DNA of 64,000 nt from Faunimonas pinastri (GTDB lineage Bacteria > Pseudomonadota > Alphaproteobacteria > Rhizobiales > Afifellaceae): the NCBI RefSeq assembly GCF_900110915.1, contig NZ_FOFG01000002.1, positions 186,001 to 250,000 of the forward strand, read 5' to 3'. The first letter of the stretch is position 1. The number at the start of each line of letters is the position of its first letter. Made by a program: the position numbers and the translations under genes. Positions 25,231 through 34,614 of the stretch are shown here, piece after piece. The notes under the pieces were generated by a model, which was not told where the DNA came from, made no database searches, and was given only the letters and a program-made list of their open reading frames with translations.

Positions 25231-25266
25231 AATGCCTCCCTAGGTGGAAATGCCCCCTTTGGGGGT
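25231..25266. promoter_or_regulatory. Two head-to-tail 18-bp dyad repeats (operator-like)
   Basis: Two adjacent 18-mers, each starting AATGCC, match at 13 of 18 positions. The second holds the perfect dyad CCCCC-TTT-GGGGG and the first a weaker one around CTAG. They lie between divergent glycan genes, the place expected for an operator; the regulator is unknown. Confidence 0.5.
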
Positions 25267-25348
25267 ATAGGGTAGCAGACCGCCGCGGGAGAGCCCGCGA
25301 CGCCGGTCCCCGGATTCAAAGTTCACCTTCCAAGAAGACGAGACGAAG

Positions 25349-26422
25349 TTGGGAGAGCAGCCATCCTTGCGTGAAGCCGTGCTGCTGCATGAGCTGGAGC
25401 GCCTTTCCGCCGATCAGCGCGCCCGGGATGCGGCAAGTGAAGCCGAGTGTCGCCGCCTCAATGACCTGCTCGCCCAGAAAGAGCGGGAGTGGGAGAAGCA
25501 AGCCCGCGAACGCGAGCGGGAACACGAACAGGCGCGACAGCAGGAACGTGAAGGCGAGATCGAAAGCCTGCGCCAGGCCCGGGACGAGGCGGAAACGCTC
25601 CGAATGGCGCTGGTGCAGGTGACGTCAGAACTCGCGACCCGCGAGCGGCAGATCCATTCCCTCAAGCGATCGTTCTCATGGAAGCTCACCAGGCCCGTGC
25701 GGTCGGTGACGAAGCGCGTGGGCCGGCTCTTCGGCCACAAGCCTGAGTTGTTTCCGCCGATCAGTCGGACCCCGGAAGACTTCCGTCTCCCCGTGATCCC
25801 GTCCCGACAGTCGGCCGCATTCGAGCTCCCACAATCCACTGCCGCCCCAGCTCGGCAGGCGGAGGACCAGGCCTCCGAGCAACCGCCAAAGATCGATCCC
25901 GCGCCGTCCCGCGAGGTACTCCTGATTGGGGAACACTCCGCCGAATGCCGGGCGAAATCGATCGCGAAAGGTCTGGCGACACAGGGCTGGCGTGTCACCG
26001 CCGCCTCGGCCGACTTCGCGGACGATATTCTCGCGGGCGGTCCCGGCTCCCCTCGCCTCCTCCGTTCGCCGGAAGAATTCGAGCGCCACCTTGCGGAAGC
26101 GGAAGTCTCGCCGGCTTTCGCCATCTGTCTCGATGTGGGGGCGGCAAACGCAACCCTGCCGCTGCTTCGCTGCAGCTTTCCGTCCACGCGGATCGTGCTG
26201 GATCTCGTGCCATACGGGCTGCCCGGAAGCGACATTCCCGGGGAGGCTCTGGCTGCCATTCGCTGCGCCGACCTGATCCTGGCCGGGTCGGGCGAACAGC
26301 GTCGGGCTCTGCTCGCGATCGCTCCCGAGGCGGTGGTCGACTTGCTGTCCGAGCCGGACAACCAGGATGCCGCGAGCCGGGCCGACTGGCGTCGCGCACT
26401 CCGGGACGTGCTGAATGGCTAA
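25349..26422 (+). CDS. Coiled-coil protein with partial GT-B-like domain
   Basis: A 357-residue protein starting at TTG. Residues about 15-100 are a long Glu/Arg/Gln-rich coiled coil (for example AREREREHEQARQQERE). Then comes SFSWKLTRPVRSV near residue 109, a segment that in many surface-glycan enzymes joins a coiled coil to a glycosyltransferase domain. A Pro/Ala linker leads to a Rossmann-like half (about 190-345; REVLLIGEHSAECRAKSIA) like the N-terminal part of GT-B enzymes, but the donor-binding half and the EX7E motif are missing. It overlaps the next gene by 8 bp. It may be a scaffold or inactive partner in the glycan cluster (inference). Confidence 0.65.
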   Translation: MGEQPSLREAVLLHELERLSADQRARDAASEAECRRLNDLLAQKEREWEKQAREREREHEQARQQEREGEIESLRQARDEAETLRMALVQVTSELATRERQIHSLKRSFSWKLTRPVRSVTKRVGRLFGHKPELFPPISRTPEDFRLPVIPSRQSAAFELPQSTAAPARQAEDQASEQPPKIDPAPSREVLLIGEHSAECRAKSIAKGLATQGWRVTAASADFADDILAGGPGSPRLLRSPEEFERHLAEAEVSPAFAICLDVGAANATLPLLRCSFPSTRIVLDLVPYGLPGSDIPGEALAAIRCADLILAGSGEQRRALLAIAPEAVVDLLSEPDNQDAASRADWRRALRDVLNG

Positions 26423-27116
26423 GGTCCTCGTCGCCGGCATCTATTTGTCGGACCGGCTCAATTCGGCGGCGCATCTCATCTATGAACTGGCGGGCGCGCG
26501 CAAGCATGACGTGACGCAGCGCTGGATCTCGCTCGACCTTGGGAATGCCGGCACCGCACCGCTGCCCGAGACCGTCGAAACAGTCACCGAGCGGACGCCG
26601 AAGTTCAAGCTCCTGAACCGCCTGACGGAGGATGCGGCGGATTTCGACTGGGTGCTCCTGACGGACGACGACGTTGAGCTGCCCCCGGATTTTCTGGACC
26701 GCCTCATCGAACATGCCGAGCGCTTCGATCTCGCCTTTTCCCAGCCGGCGCGCACGCCCGACAGCTATCTGGAGCACCATATCGTTCGCGTGAATCCCGG
26801 CCTCAGCGCGCGGCGAACCCGCTTCGTCGAGATCGGGCCGGTCAACCTGATGCGTCGGGATGTCGTGCCGCTGTTGCTGCCCTTCCGGGACGATATCGGC
26901 ATGGGCTGGGGTCTCGATTTCGTCTGGCCGCAGCTCCTGGAAGCGGCCGGCCTGCGCATGGGGATCGTCGACGCGACGCCCATCGCGCATCGGATCCGGC
27001 AATCCATGACAGCCTACAATTTCGATGCCGCCTACCGGGAGATGTCCTGGACGCTCGCCCGTCATCATCACCTCACCTATGACGAGGCGATGACCGTGCT
27101 GGAGGCCTGGGCATGA
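26415..27116 (+). CDS. GT-A-type glycosyltransferase-like protein
   Basis: A 233-residue protein with a compact GT-A pattern: KVLVAGIYLSDRLNSA at the N-terminus, then WVLLTDDDVELPPDFLDRL near residue 78, whose Asp triplet matches the metal site of family 2 enzymes, and the late region DIGMGWGLDFVWPQ that resembles the catalytic-side loop. It lacks the usual N-terminal nucleotide strand with a DDGS motif, so the fold assignment is partial. It is translated in an overlapping run: 8 bp with the gene before, 4 bp with the gene after. Probable sugar transfer in the same glycan pathway. Confidence 0.65.
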   Translation: MAKVLVAGIYLSDRLNSAAHLIYELAGARKHDVTQRWISLDLGNAGTAPLPETVETVTERTPKFKLLNRLTEDAADFDWVLLTDDDVELPPDFLDRLIEHAERFDLAFSQPARTPDSYLEHHIVRVNPGLSARRTRFVEIGPVNLMRRDVVPLLLPFRDDIGMGWGLDFVWPQLLEAAGLRMGIVDATPIAHRIRQSMTAYNFDAAYREMSWTLARHHHLTYDEAMTVLEAWA

Positions 27117-28162
27117 CGGAACTGACGGCCATCCTTGCGGTGCGCGACCGCCCTGACCTCCTCCCGGCGATCCTCGATGCGCTTGCCAAGCAATCGCTGG
27201 GCCGCGAGCGGTTCGAAATCCTCATCGTGCTGGACGGGATCGCGGAGACCGCCCTTGGGGATGCCGCCGGGCCCTTCCGCCAAGCTCTTCGGAGCGTCCG
27301 CCAGAACAGATCCGGGCTTGCCGCTGCCCGCAATCTCGCGGTCTATCTCGCGAAGGCGCCAGTCCTCGTCTTTCTGTCCGAGCAGGATCTTCCCGGGCCC
27401 GATTTGCTTCTCGCCCATCTGGCGGCGCATCTTCAATACACCGGCGAGAACGCCGCGGTGACCGGTCAGGTCGAGCTCCGCGCTTCCCCGGCGACGCCGC
27501 TCCTCCGTTATCTGACGGACGTCACCGGCGAACTCTTCCTCTCGAGGACGGCGCGGGAACAAGCCTCGCCGGACAACGAGCCCCTTCGGGAAGGTCGCTT
27601 TTCCTGCAAGCGCGCCATGCTCATCGAGCACGGCATCTATCATCCGGCGCTGCATTCCGGAGCGGATCACGAGGAGCTGGAATGGCGGCTGCGTTCCCGG
27701 GGGCTCTACGTGGTTCATCAGCCGGAAGCGCGGACCGAGTTCGCGGGCGCGGTCGATCTCGACCGATGGTGTCGCCAGGCCATCCACGAAGGAGGTGCGA
27801 AGCTTCGCGCGTCGCGGCTCCACGATTCCGATGAACTGCGGGACAAGCTGGCCGCAGAGCGCCTGATCGACACGTTTCGAGAACGCCGGCTGGACTACGC
27901 TTCCCATCTGCGCTGGACGCGGGATCTCGACCGACTCGCGACGGAACGGGCCGCCGGAGGGCTCGACAATTCCAACCGGCTGATCGCCACGCTCCACTCC
28001 GCCTACGCCAAAGCCTTCGAACTCTGCCGCGGCAAGGGCGCGTGGGATGCGGCCGAGGAGCCGCGCCTCGCTGCGACCGATCGGCCGGGAAGCCGCCGCC
28101 CAGAAAACTACCGGTCGCTCCTGGATTTCGGGGTGCGGTTCGAAACACCGACGATGCCGTAG
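27113..28162 (+). CDS. Family 2 glycosyltransferase-like protein with altered metal site
   Basis: A 349-residue protein. LTAILAVRDRPDLLPAIL and RFEILIVLDGIAETAL match the first strands of GT2 enzymes, and RSGLAAARNLAV near residue 62 is the usual helix. The position of the Asp-x-Asp metal site reads VFLSEQDLPGPD, keeping only one Asp. HSGADHEELEWRLR near residue 180 corresponds to the ED motif. The enzyme may be metal-independent or degenerate. The last ~60 residues are a charged tail. It overlaps the previous gene by 4 bp (ATGA) and ends the overlapping trio. Confidence 0.68.
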   Translation: MTELTAILAVRDRPDLLPAILDALAKQSLGRERFEILIVLDGIAETALGDAAGPFRQALRSVRQNRSGLAAARNLAVYLAKAPVLVFLSEQDLPGPDLLLAHLAAHLQYTGENAAVTGQVELRASPATPLLRYLTDVTGELFLSRTAREQASPDNEPLREGRFSCKRAMLIEHGIYHPALHSGADHEELEWRLRSRGLYVVHQPEARTEFAGAVDLDRWCRQAIHEGGAKLRASRLHDSDELRDKLAAERLIDTFRERRLDYASHLRWTRDLDRLATERAAGGLDNSNRLIATLHSAYAKAFELCRGKGAWDAAEEPRLAATDRPGSRRPENYRSLLDFGVRFETPTMP

Positions 28163-28261
28163 GCCCGATCGCGCGGACGGCCGCGGAAAGCCGCGCCTCC
28201 GGTGCTTGCATCGCCCGATTCATTCCGGCTACCCAGATGCGATCTTCAGGGCCAATCATCG

Positions 28262-29362
28262 ATGTCAGAGCTTCAGAACACCTCCCCCCGGCGCTCGGCG
28301 CTGCTCGTCGCAGGCGTTCACCGGAGCGGCACATCGGCCATCACGGGCGTTTCCGAGCTTCTCGGCGCGACGATCCCCAACGACCTGATGATGGGGACGG
28401 AGCACAACGAGAAGGGCTATTTCGAATCCTGGTCGGTGGTAGCCTTCCACGATGCCCTGCTCTGGGCACAGGGATCGGCCTGGGAAGATCTCGCCCCCCT
28501 CCGGCCCATGGACGGAGAGCAAGTCTCCCGCGCCGGCGCCGAGTTGAGCGGTATCCTGGAACGCGAATATGGCGGGGCGTCGCTGGTCGCGATCAAGGAG
28601 CCACGCATGTGCCGGTTCCTGCCGGTGACGCGCGAGGCGCTGCGGATCTCGGGGCGGAATGTTCATGTCGTGATCCCGCTGCGCCACCCCATGGAAGTCG
28701 TCGGCTCGCTGAAGAGCCGGGACGGACTGACGGACGCGCATGCAATCCTGCTCTGGCTGCAGCATATCCTTCCGGCCGAGCGGCACACGCGCGACCTGCC
28801 GCGATGCACCTTCCGCTACGACGACCTGCTGAGAGACTGGCGCCCCGTCATCGCGCGCATTTCGGGTGAGACCGGCCTGGAATGGCCGAAGTCGCCCGAA
28901 AGCGCCGCGGCCGAGATAGACGGCTTCCTGAACGCGGACCTCCGGCACTTCGCACATGGTGACGATGAGTTCCCCGACGATCTCGGCGCACTCGGCCGCC
29001 TCGCCGCCGAAGTCTGGCGGGCCATGCTGACGCTGGTGGACGCTCCCCTCCAGCCGGGGGCACTCGCGGCTCTGGACGCGGCCGGGCAGAAACTCGCCTT
29101 TGCGACGGACCTCTTCGGCCCCTTCGCCCGGCAGGCGCGGGAGCGCGACAACTGGCGCCGCGAGCGGATCGAATCGGAGGAAAGACGCGCCCGCGAGGCC
29201 GAAGACCGATCGCGGGAAAGAGGGGCGGAGATCAACCGGCTCGGGTCCGAACTCCGCGACCGCGAGGCGACGGTGAAGCGCCTGCGCAAGCGCACCCTCA
29301 AGTCCCGCCTCGGCGCGCCGATGCGGGAATACCGCCGTCTGATCAAGCGCCTGCGCGGCTAA
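28262..29362 (+). CDS. Sulfotransferase-family protein with C-terminal coiled coil
   Basis: A 366-residue protein with a P-loop-like PAPS motif LVAGVHRSGTSAITG near residue 15 and the 3'-phosphate region PLRHPMEVVGSLKSRDG near residue 140, as in Sulfotransfer_3 proteins of polysaccharide clusters. Residues about 285-345 form a highly charged Arg/Glu coiled coil (ERDNWRRERIESEERRARE), followed by a basic end (KRLRG). A similar coiled-coil-plus-basic-patch layout occurs in the coiled-coil protein of this cluster, so the two may meet in one complex (inference). Likely modifies the product of the neighbouring glycosyltransferases. Start 28262 is the first ATG that fits the family. Confidence 0.75.
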   Translation: MSELQNTSPRRSALLVAGVHRSGTSAITGVSELLGATIPNDLMMGTEHNEKGYFESWSVVAFHDALLWAQGSAWEDLAPLRPMDGEQVSRAGAELSGILEREYGGASLVAIKEPRMCRFLPVTREALRISGRNVHVVIPLRHPMEVVGSLKSRDGLTDAHAILLWLQHILPAERHTRDLPRCTFRYDDLLRDWRPVIARISGETGLEWPKSPESAAAEIDGFLNADLRHFAHGDDEFPDDLGALGRLAAEVWRAMLTLVDAPLQPGALAALDAAGQKLAFATDLFGPFARQARERDNWRRERIESEERRAREAEDRSRERGAEINRLGSELRDREATVKRLRKRTLKSRLGAPMREYRRLIKRLRG

Positions 29363-29435
29363 GGGAACGCCCGCTCTACGCGGGCTATCCTTCAGGTCTC
29401 CGCCAAGCCTCCGAGGAGACTCGGCTGGAGAGAAA

Positions 29436-31004
29436 TCACTCCCACTCGATGGTGCCCGGCGGCTTGGAGGTCACGTCGTAGACGACGCGGTTTACGCCGC
29501 GGACTTCGTTGATGATGCGGGTCGCGGCGCGGCCGAGGAAGGCCATGTCGAAGTGATAGAAGTCGGCGGTCATGCCGTCGACCGAGGTGACCGCGCGAAG
29601 CGCCAGCACGAATTCGTAGGTGCGCGCGTCGCCCATGACGCCGACCGTCTGAACCGGCAGCAGCACCGCGAAGGCCTGCCAGATTGCGTCGTAAAGACCC
29701 GCTTTGCGGATCTCGTCGAGATAGATCGCGTCGGCGCGCTGCAGGATGTCGAGCTTTTCGCGCGTCACGCCGCCGGGGCAGCGGATAGCGAGGCCCGGGC
29801 CGGGGAACGGATGCCGGCCGACAAAGACCTCGGGCAGGCCCAGTTCGCGGCCAAGCGCCCTCACCTCGTCCTTGAACAGCATGCGCAGCGGCTCCACGAG
29901 CTGCATGTTCATGCGCTCCGGCAGGCCACCGACATTGTGATGCGACTTGATAGTCACCGAGGGGCCGCCCGTGAAGGATACGGACTCGATGACATCGGGA
30001 TAGAGCGTGCCCTGCGCTAGGAAATTCGCGCCACCGATCTTCTTGGCTTCCGCCTCGAACGTCTCAATGAAGAGCCGGCCGATCGTCTTGCGCTTCACCT
30101 CCGGGTCGGCCTCGCCTTCCAGCGCGCCGATAAAGGTGTCCGCCGCGTCCACATGGACCAGCGGAATATTGTAATGGTCACGGAAGAGCGTGACGACCTG
30201 CTCGGCTTCGTTCAGGCGAAGAAGGCCGTGATCGACAAAGATGCAGGTGAGCTGCTCGCCGATCGCCTCATGGATCAGCACGGCCGCGACGGCCGAGTCG
30301 ACACCGCCGGAGAGACCGCAGATGACGCGGCCGCTGCCGACCTGCTCGCGAATGCGGGCGATGGCTTCTTCGCGGAACTGCGCCATGGTCCAGTCGCCCT
30401 TGAGGCCGGCGATCTTGTGGACGAAGTTGGAGATCAGCTTCGCGCCGTCGGGCGTGTGCGCGACCTCCAGATGGAACTGGACGCCGTAGAAGTGCCGCTC
30501 GGGATCGTGGATCGCGGCGAAGGGCGAGCCCTCCGTCACCGCGATCGGGCGGAAGCCTTCGGGAATGGCCGTGACCTTGTCGCCGTGGCTCATCCAGACC
30601 TGATGGTTCGTGCCGTTCTCCCAAACGCCATCGAAGAGCGGCGAATCCTCGACCACTTCGACGGTGGCGCGCCCGAATTCGCGGACATGGCCGCCTTCCA
30701 CCTTGCCGCCGAGGCAGGCGCACATCGCCTGCTCGCCGTAGCAGATGCCGAGGACGGGCACGCCGGCCGCGAACAGCTTCGGCGAAGCTTGCGGGCTTGC
30801 GCTCTCATGCACGCTGGCGGGGCCACCGGACAGGATGATCGCGCGCGGCGACAGGCGCTCCAGTGCCTCCTCCACCTTTGAGAACGGGACGACTTCGGAA
30901 TAGACGCCCGCCTCGCGCACGCGGCGCGCGATGAGCTGCGTCACCTGCGAGCCGAAATCGACGATGAGGACGGTGTCGTGATGGAGGGGTGCGGCCTGGG
31001 TCAT
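29436..31004 (-). CDS. guaA: GMP synthase (glutamine-hydrolysing)
   Basis: A 522-residue enzyme converting XMP to GMP with glutamine and ATP. The N-terminal class I amidotransferase has the catalytic Cys in GICYGEQAM near residue 86 and the His/Glu pair around [11 protein letters not shown]. The ATP-pyrophosphatase domain shows the PP-loop [11 protein letters not shown] near residue 231, and the C-terminal dimerisation domain ends in KPPGTIEWE, the conserved tail. Length and order are standard. It is monocistronic here, with a glycan sulfotransferase downstream on the other strand. Confidence 0.97.
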   Translation of the reverse strand: MTQAAPLHHDTVLIVDFGSQVTQLIARRVREAGVYSEVVPFSKVEEALERLSPRAIILSGGPASVHESASPQASPKLFAAGVPVLGICYGEQAMCACLGGKVEGGHVREFGRATVEVVEDSPLFDGVWENGTNHQVWMSHGDKVTAIPEGFRPIAVTEGSPFAAIHDPERHFYGVQFHLEVAHTPDGAKLISNFVHKIAGLKGDWTMAQFREEAIARIREQVGSGRVICGLSGGVDSAVAAVLIHEAIGEQLTCIFVDHGLLRLNEAEQVVTLFRDHYNIPLVHVDAADTFIGALEGEADPEVKRKTIGRLFIETFEAEAKKIGGANFLAQGTLYPDVIESVSFTGGPSVTIKSHHNVGGLPERMNMQLVEPLRMLFKDEVRALGRELGLPEVFVGRHPFPGPGLAIRCPGGVTREKLDILQRADAIYLDEIRKAGLYDAIWQAFAVLLPVQTVGVMGDARTYEFVLALRAVTSVDGMTADFYHFDMAFLGRAATRIINEVRGVNRVVYDVTSKPPGTIEWE

Positions 31005-31140
31005 GCCGGGTTGTTACGGCGAAGCGGGAAGTGCCGCAATGGTCTGCGACGAGCCCTGCGACGATTCTTCCAGAGCCATCGCAAAAACGCGGAACTTTCC
31101 CGGATTTCCGGCATGCCGGGCACGCATGACTGCGATGCGA

Positions 31141-31182
31141 CACTCTATATTGCAGCGCAGCATGATCGGCGTAGATAGAGTG
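31141..31182. promoter_or_regulatory. Inverted repeat upstream of small gene
   Basis: Perfect 8-bp arms CACTCTAT and ATAGAGTG separated by 26 bp, ending 20 bp before the start of the 61-residue gene. Placement fits a regulator site bracketing a promoter; no regulator can be named. Confidence 0.4.
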
Positions 31183-31202
31183 CAGAACCGATGGAGATGA
31201 GC

Positions 31203-31388
31203 ATGAACAACATGCAAACCGTTCTTGCGATGCCCGCTCGCAAGCGCCCCGCCCGCCAGCATGGCCTTCTGGCCCGCCTCGGCGCCAGCCTCGTCAACGA
31301 GAAGGGTCGTGACCCGATGGCCGGCGTCCACCTGCCCGCCCATGTCGAGAAGCGCCTCGCCGCTATCCGTCCCTGGGTCGAGATCTAG
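31203..31388 (+). CDS. Small basic hypothetical protein
   Basis: A 61-residue protein (MNNMQTVLAMPARKRPARQ at the N-terminus, ending RPWVEI). GGAG lies six bases before the ATG at 31203; an ATG at 31191 in the same frame would add four residues. The N-terminal half is basic and the C-terminal half has LPAHVEKRLAAI, a likely short helix. No family was recognised. It has its own upstream region with an 8-bp inverted repeat, so it is probably regulated as a single gene. Confidence 0.6.
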   Translation: MNNMQTVLAMPARKRPARQHGLLARLGASLVNEKGRDPMAGVHLPAHVEKRLAAIRPWVEI

Positions 31389-31422
31389 GCAGGAAGCCGG
31401 TCGCCGCATCCAGCGGTGACTT

Positions 31423-33018
31423 CTAGCGGCAGACCGGATTTTCCGGATCCAGCTGCCGCACGCCCCAGGTGGTGACCCGATAGCCGGGCCGCTTCCAGAG
31501 GTGGAACCAGTTCCCCTCGATGAAATGATCTTCGCCAAGCCCTGCGGGCGGCGGGTTCGTCTTTTGCTTGGCCTTTTCGATGGGCTGGGGGCCATGTTCT
31601 CCCGCCTCCCAGACGAGCCAGCAATCCCGGTTTTTCGGACGTGGCGGTCGCCAATCGTCCCTGAGCGAAAGAGCCCTCGCCTCCGGAAATTGGCTGCGCA
31701 GGTTGCCGGCGGTGTAGTCGTCCACCCCGATCAGTGTCCCACCCGAAAATCCCAGCGAAATCAGGCCGGGCCTGAGCGCCGCGTATGGCCGCATCGGCCG
31801 ACAGAGCTTGCCGCAAACCGCATGTTCCGGCGCAAGGAAAGTCACGAGCCGGATCGCCAGCAAGAGCCCGGCGACCGCGGCGATGCTCCACTTGATCCAG
31901 TTCAGCCGCTGCGTCTCGACGCCTGCCCTCTCGATCCTGGCAAACATCCAGATGGGCAGCAGCAGGAGGAGCGGATGCATGTGCCGTTCCTTCACATAGG
32001 TCGAGCCCACCGCCACGATTCCAACGACCGCCAGCAAAATCGCGATAAGGACCGTTCGCCCGAAAAGCCGCGCAAAGGCTTCGGCCTGGCGTTCGTCCGC
32101 GGGAACGGACTCGATCGCGCCTGCCGCGCGAGCCGGCGATAGAAAAGATCGCCAGAAGAGCACCAGCAACAGCGGGACGAGCGCCACGGAGAAGCCGGAG
32201 AGGCTAGCTGCCAGCCGGCTCAGGCCGCGAAACGCGCGCGCCATATGTCCGAGCCGCCCATTGTCGGTCATCACCGTCGCGGCGTTGGCGACGAGCGGGC
32301 GGTCCCCGAGGATAATCCACAAGGCGAAGGGCGACACCACCACGACCGCGATGACTAGGGCCACGATCAAACCGGACGGGCGGATACGCCGTCGCAGTTC
32401 CGGCATGCTGGCGGCCGCCGCAAACATGGCCAGCGGGAACAACGGAAAGCTGAACTTGGCGAGAATTCCCGCTCCGAGCGCCAGACCCAGACAAGCATAG
32501 TCCAGCCACCGCCCGTTTCGCAGGCAGCGTGCGAAGGTCCACGCGGTCGCCGCGCAGCAGGTCATCAGCAGGTTGGTCTGCGTGACGCCTTCCAGCATGT
32601 TCCAGCCGATCTGGTAGAACAGAGAGTACGAGAGCACGGCCAGCGCCGCGATGCGGGGATCGCGAATGGCGAAGCGCGCGGCGTTGAAGAGGAACACCGC
32701 AGTCAGCGTAAGCAGCGAATATTTGACGATCAGCGCGCTCTGGACGGTAGGACCGAAGCCCTGCTGCACGGTCCAGAGCAGCCATTCGTAGAGCGGCGGC
32801 TGGCGCAGATGATAACCGAGCTGGAGGGTCTGGACCCAGAGGTTCTCCAGCATGTCGTCGGTGCCGAGCGCCGGCGACGCCCAGACGCGCAGACCGGCAT
32901 GGACCGCGCCATAGAGGACGACGACCAGGGCGATGCCCCAGGTCGTCGCCAGCCAGTCAGGAAGGAGCCAGCGCGCCCCGCGCGGTCCGGCGGGGGCGCA
33001 AGATCCTTCGTTACTCAA
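31423..33018 (-). CDS. Family 39-type membrane glycosyltransferase (ArnT/PMT-like)
   Basis: A 531-residue inner-membrane protein with about 10-12 hydrophobic helices. The first periplasmic loop carries [12 protein letters not shown] followed by [12 protein letters not shown], the Asp/Glu-containing loop and the Pro-Pro-Leu motif typical of GT-C enzymes of the PMT_2 family. These enzymes transfer a sugar from a polyprenyl phosphate to lipid A, protein or glycan. After about residue 420 there is a soluble C-terminal domain with a Trp/Asn-rich end. It starts 8 bp inside the end of gatB, so it is probably co-transcribed with it. Substrate unknown. Confidence 0.82.
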   Translation of the reverse strand: MSNEGSCAPAGPRGARWLLPDWLATTWGIALVVVLYGAVHAGLRVWASPALGTDDMLENLWVQTLQLGYHLRQPPLYEWLLWTVQQGFGPTVQSALIVKYSLLTLTAVFLFNAARFAIRDPRIAALAVLSYSLFYQIGWNMLEGVTQTNLLMTCCAATAWTFARCLRNGRWLDYACLGLALGAGILAKFSFPLFPLAMFAAAASMPELRRRIRPSGLIVALVIAVVVVSPFALWIILGDRPLVANAATVMTDNGRLGHMARAFRGLSRLAASLSGFSVALVPLLLVLFWRSFLSPARAAGAIESVPADERQAEAFARLFGRTVLIAILLAVVGIVAVGSTYVKERHMHPLLLLLPIWMFARIERAGVETQRLNWIKWSIAAVAGLLLAIRLVTFLAPEHAVCGKLCRPMRPYAALRPGLISLGFSGGTLIGVDDYTAGNLRSQFPEARALSLRDDWRPPRPKNRDCWLVWEAGEHGPQPIEKAKQKTNPPPAGLGEDHFIEGNWFHLWKRPGYRVTTWGVRQLDPENPVCR

Positions 33019-34507
33019 TGCCGAGCTTGGCCTTCAGCAGGTCGTTGACCGCCTGCGGGGCGGCCTTGCCGCCGCTGGCCTTCATCACCTGCCCGACAAA
33101 CCAGCCGATCATGGTCGGCTTGGACTTGGCCTGTTCCACCTTGTCGGGGTTGGCGGCGATGATCTCGTCGACCACCTTCTCGATGGCGCCGGTGTCGGTC
33201 ACCTGCTTCAGGCCCCGCGTTTCCACGATCTCGCGCGGCGAACCGCCCTCGGTGAAGACGATCTCGAAGACGTCCTTGGCGATCTTGCCGGAGATGACGC
33301 CTTCCTTCTGCAGGTCGAGCAATTCGCCGAGCTGGTGGGCGGAAACCGGCGACGCCTCGATCGGCTTGCCGGCCTTGTTCAGCGCGCCCAGAAGGTCGTT
33401 GATGATCCAGTTCGCGGCCTGCTTCCCGTCCCGTCCGCGCGCCAGCGCCTCGAAGAAGTGTGCGATTTCTCGGTCGGAAACGAGCACGTTGGCATCGTAG
33501 GCCGAGAGCCCGAAATCCGACTGGAAGCGCTGGCGTTTCTCGTCCGGCAGTTCCGGCAGGTCCGCCTTCAGCGCCTCGACATACGCATCGTCGAATTCCA
33601 GCGGCAGCAGGTCCGGATCAGGGAAATAGCGGTAATCGTGCGCCTCTTCCTTGGAGCGCATGGACCGCGTCTCGCCCCGGCTCGGGTCGAAGAGCCGCGT
33701 TTCCTGCGAGATGGAGCCGCCATCCTCCAGAACGGCGATCTGCCGCCGCGCCTCGTACTCGATCGCCTGTCCGGCGAATCGGATGGAGTTGACGTTCTTG
33801 ATCTCGCAGCGCGTGCCCAGCGGCTCGCCCGGACGGCGGACCGAGACGTTGATGTCGGCGCGCAGATTGCCCTTGTCCATGTCCGCATCCGACGTGCCGA
33901 GATAGCGCAGGATGGTGCGGACCTTGGTGAGATAGGCGCGGGCTTCCTCGGAGGAGCGGAGGTCGGGCTTGGAGACGATCTCCATCAACGCCACGCCGGA
34001 ACGGTTGAGATCGACGTAGCTCATCGTGGGATGTTGGTCGTGCAGCGATTTGCCGGCATCCTGCTCCAGATGCAGGCGCTCCACGCCGATCGAGATCTCC
34101 TCGAACTGGCCCTTGTTGTCCGGGCCGACCTCGACGGTGACGATGCCCTCGCCGACGATCGGCTGGTCGTACTGCGAGATCTGGTAGCCCTGCGGCAGGT
34201 CGGGATAGAAGTAGTTCTTGCGGGCGAAGACCGAGCGCTTGTGGATCTCGGCGTTGAGCCCGAGCCCGGTGCGAACCGCCTGCCGCACGCATTCCTCGTT
34301 GATGACGGGCAGCATGCCGGGCATGGCCGCGTCGACCATGCTGACATGGTCGTTCGGCTCGCCGCCGAAGGCCGTGGAAGCGCCGGAGAAGAGCTTGGAC
34401 TCGGAGGCGACCTGCGCATGGATTTCCATCCCGATCACGACCTCCCAGTCGCCGGTCGCGCCGGAGATGAAGTTCTTGGGGTTCGCCGTGCGGACGGGCG
34501 CGTTCAT
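33011..34507 (-). CDS. gatB: Asp/Glu-tRNA amidotransferase subunit B
   Basis: A 498-residue subunit of GatCAB, which amidates Glu-tRNA(Gln) and Asp-tRNA(Asn) in organisms lacking the matching synthetases. It shows [13 protein letters not shown] at the start, [47 protein letters not shown] and the C-terminal YqeY-like domain. Zinc-site and tRNA-binding features are normal for the family, and the length is standard. gatA and gatC are not in the window. Downstream it overlaps the GT39 gene by 8 bp. Confidence 0.97.
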   Translation of the reverse strand: MNAPVRTANPKNFISGATGDWEVVIGMEIHAQVASESKLFSGASTAFGGEPNDHVSMVDAAMPGMLPVINEECVRQAVRTGLGLNAEIHKRSVFARKNYFYPDLPQGYQISQYDQPIVGEGIVTVEVGPDNKGQFEEISIGVERLHLEQDAGKSLHDQHPTMSYVDLNRSGVALMEIVSKPDLRSSEEARAYLTKVRTILRYLGTSDADMDKGNLRADINVSVRRPGEPLGTRCEIKNVNSIRFAGQAIEYEARRQIAVLEDGGSISQETRLFDPSRGETRSMRSKEEAHDYRYFPDPDLLPLEFDDAYVEALKADLPELPDEKRQRFQSDFGLSAYDANVLVSDREIAHFFEALARGRDGKQAANWIINDLLGALNKAGKPIEASPVSAHQLGELLDLQKEGVISGKIAKDVFEIVFTEGGSPREIVETRGLKQVTDTGAIEKVVDEIIAANPDKVEQAKSKPTMIGWFVGQVMKASGGKAAPQAVNDLLKAKLGIE

Positions 34508-34614
34508 GCGTGTCTCTCGGATTCAGATTTCGCGTGCGTTTTCACCGGGATATCCGCTCCGCGCGGCCCCTGCAAGAGCAGCCGTGCGGGGCTGGGTTTC
34601 GGCACCCGGATGTT

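Noticed and set aside
29370-29392. Hairpin GCCCGC-GCGGGC after the sulfotransferase gene as a terminator
   Set aside because: No T-run on either strand; likely only a mild structure.
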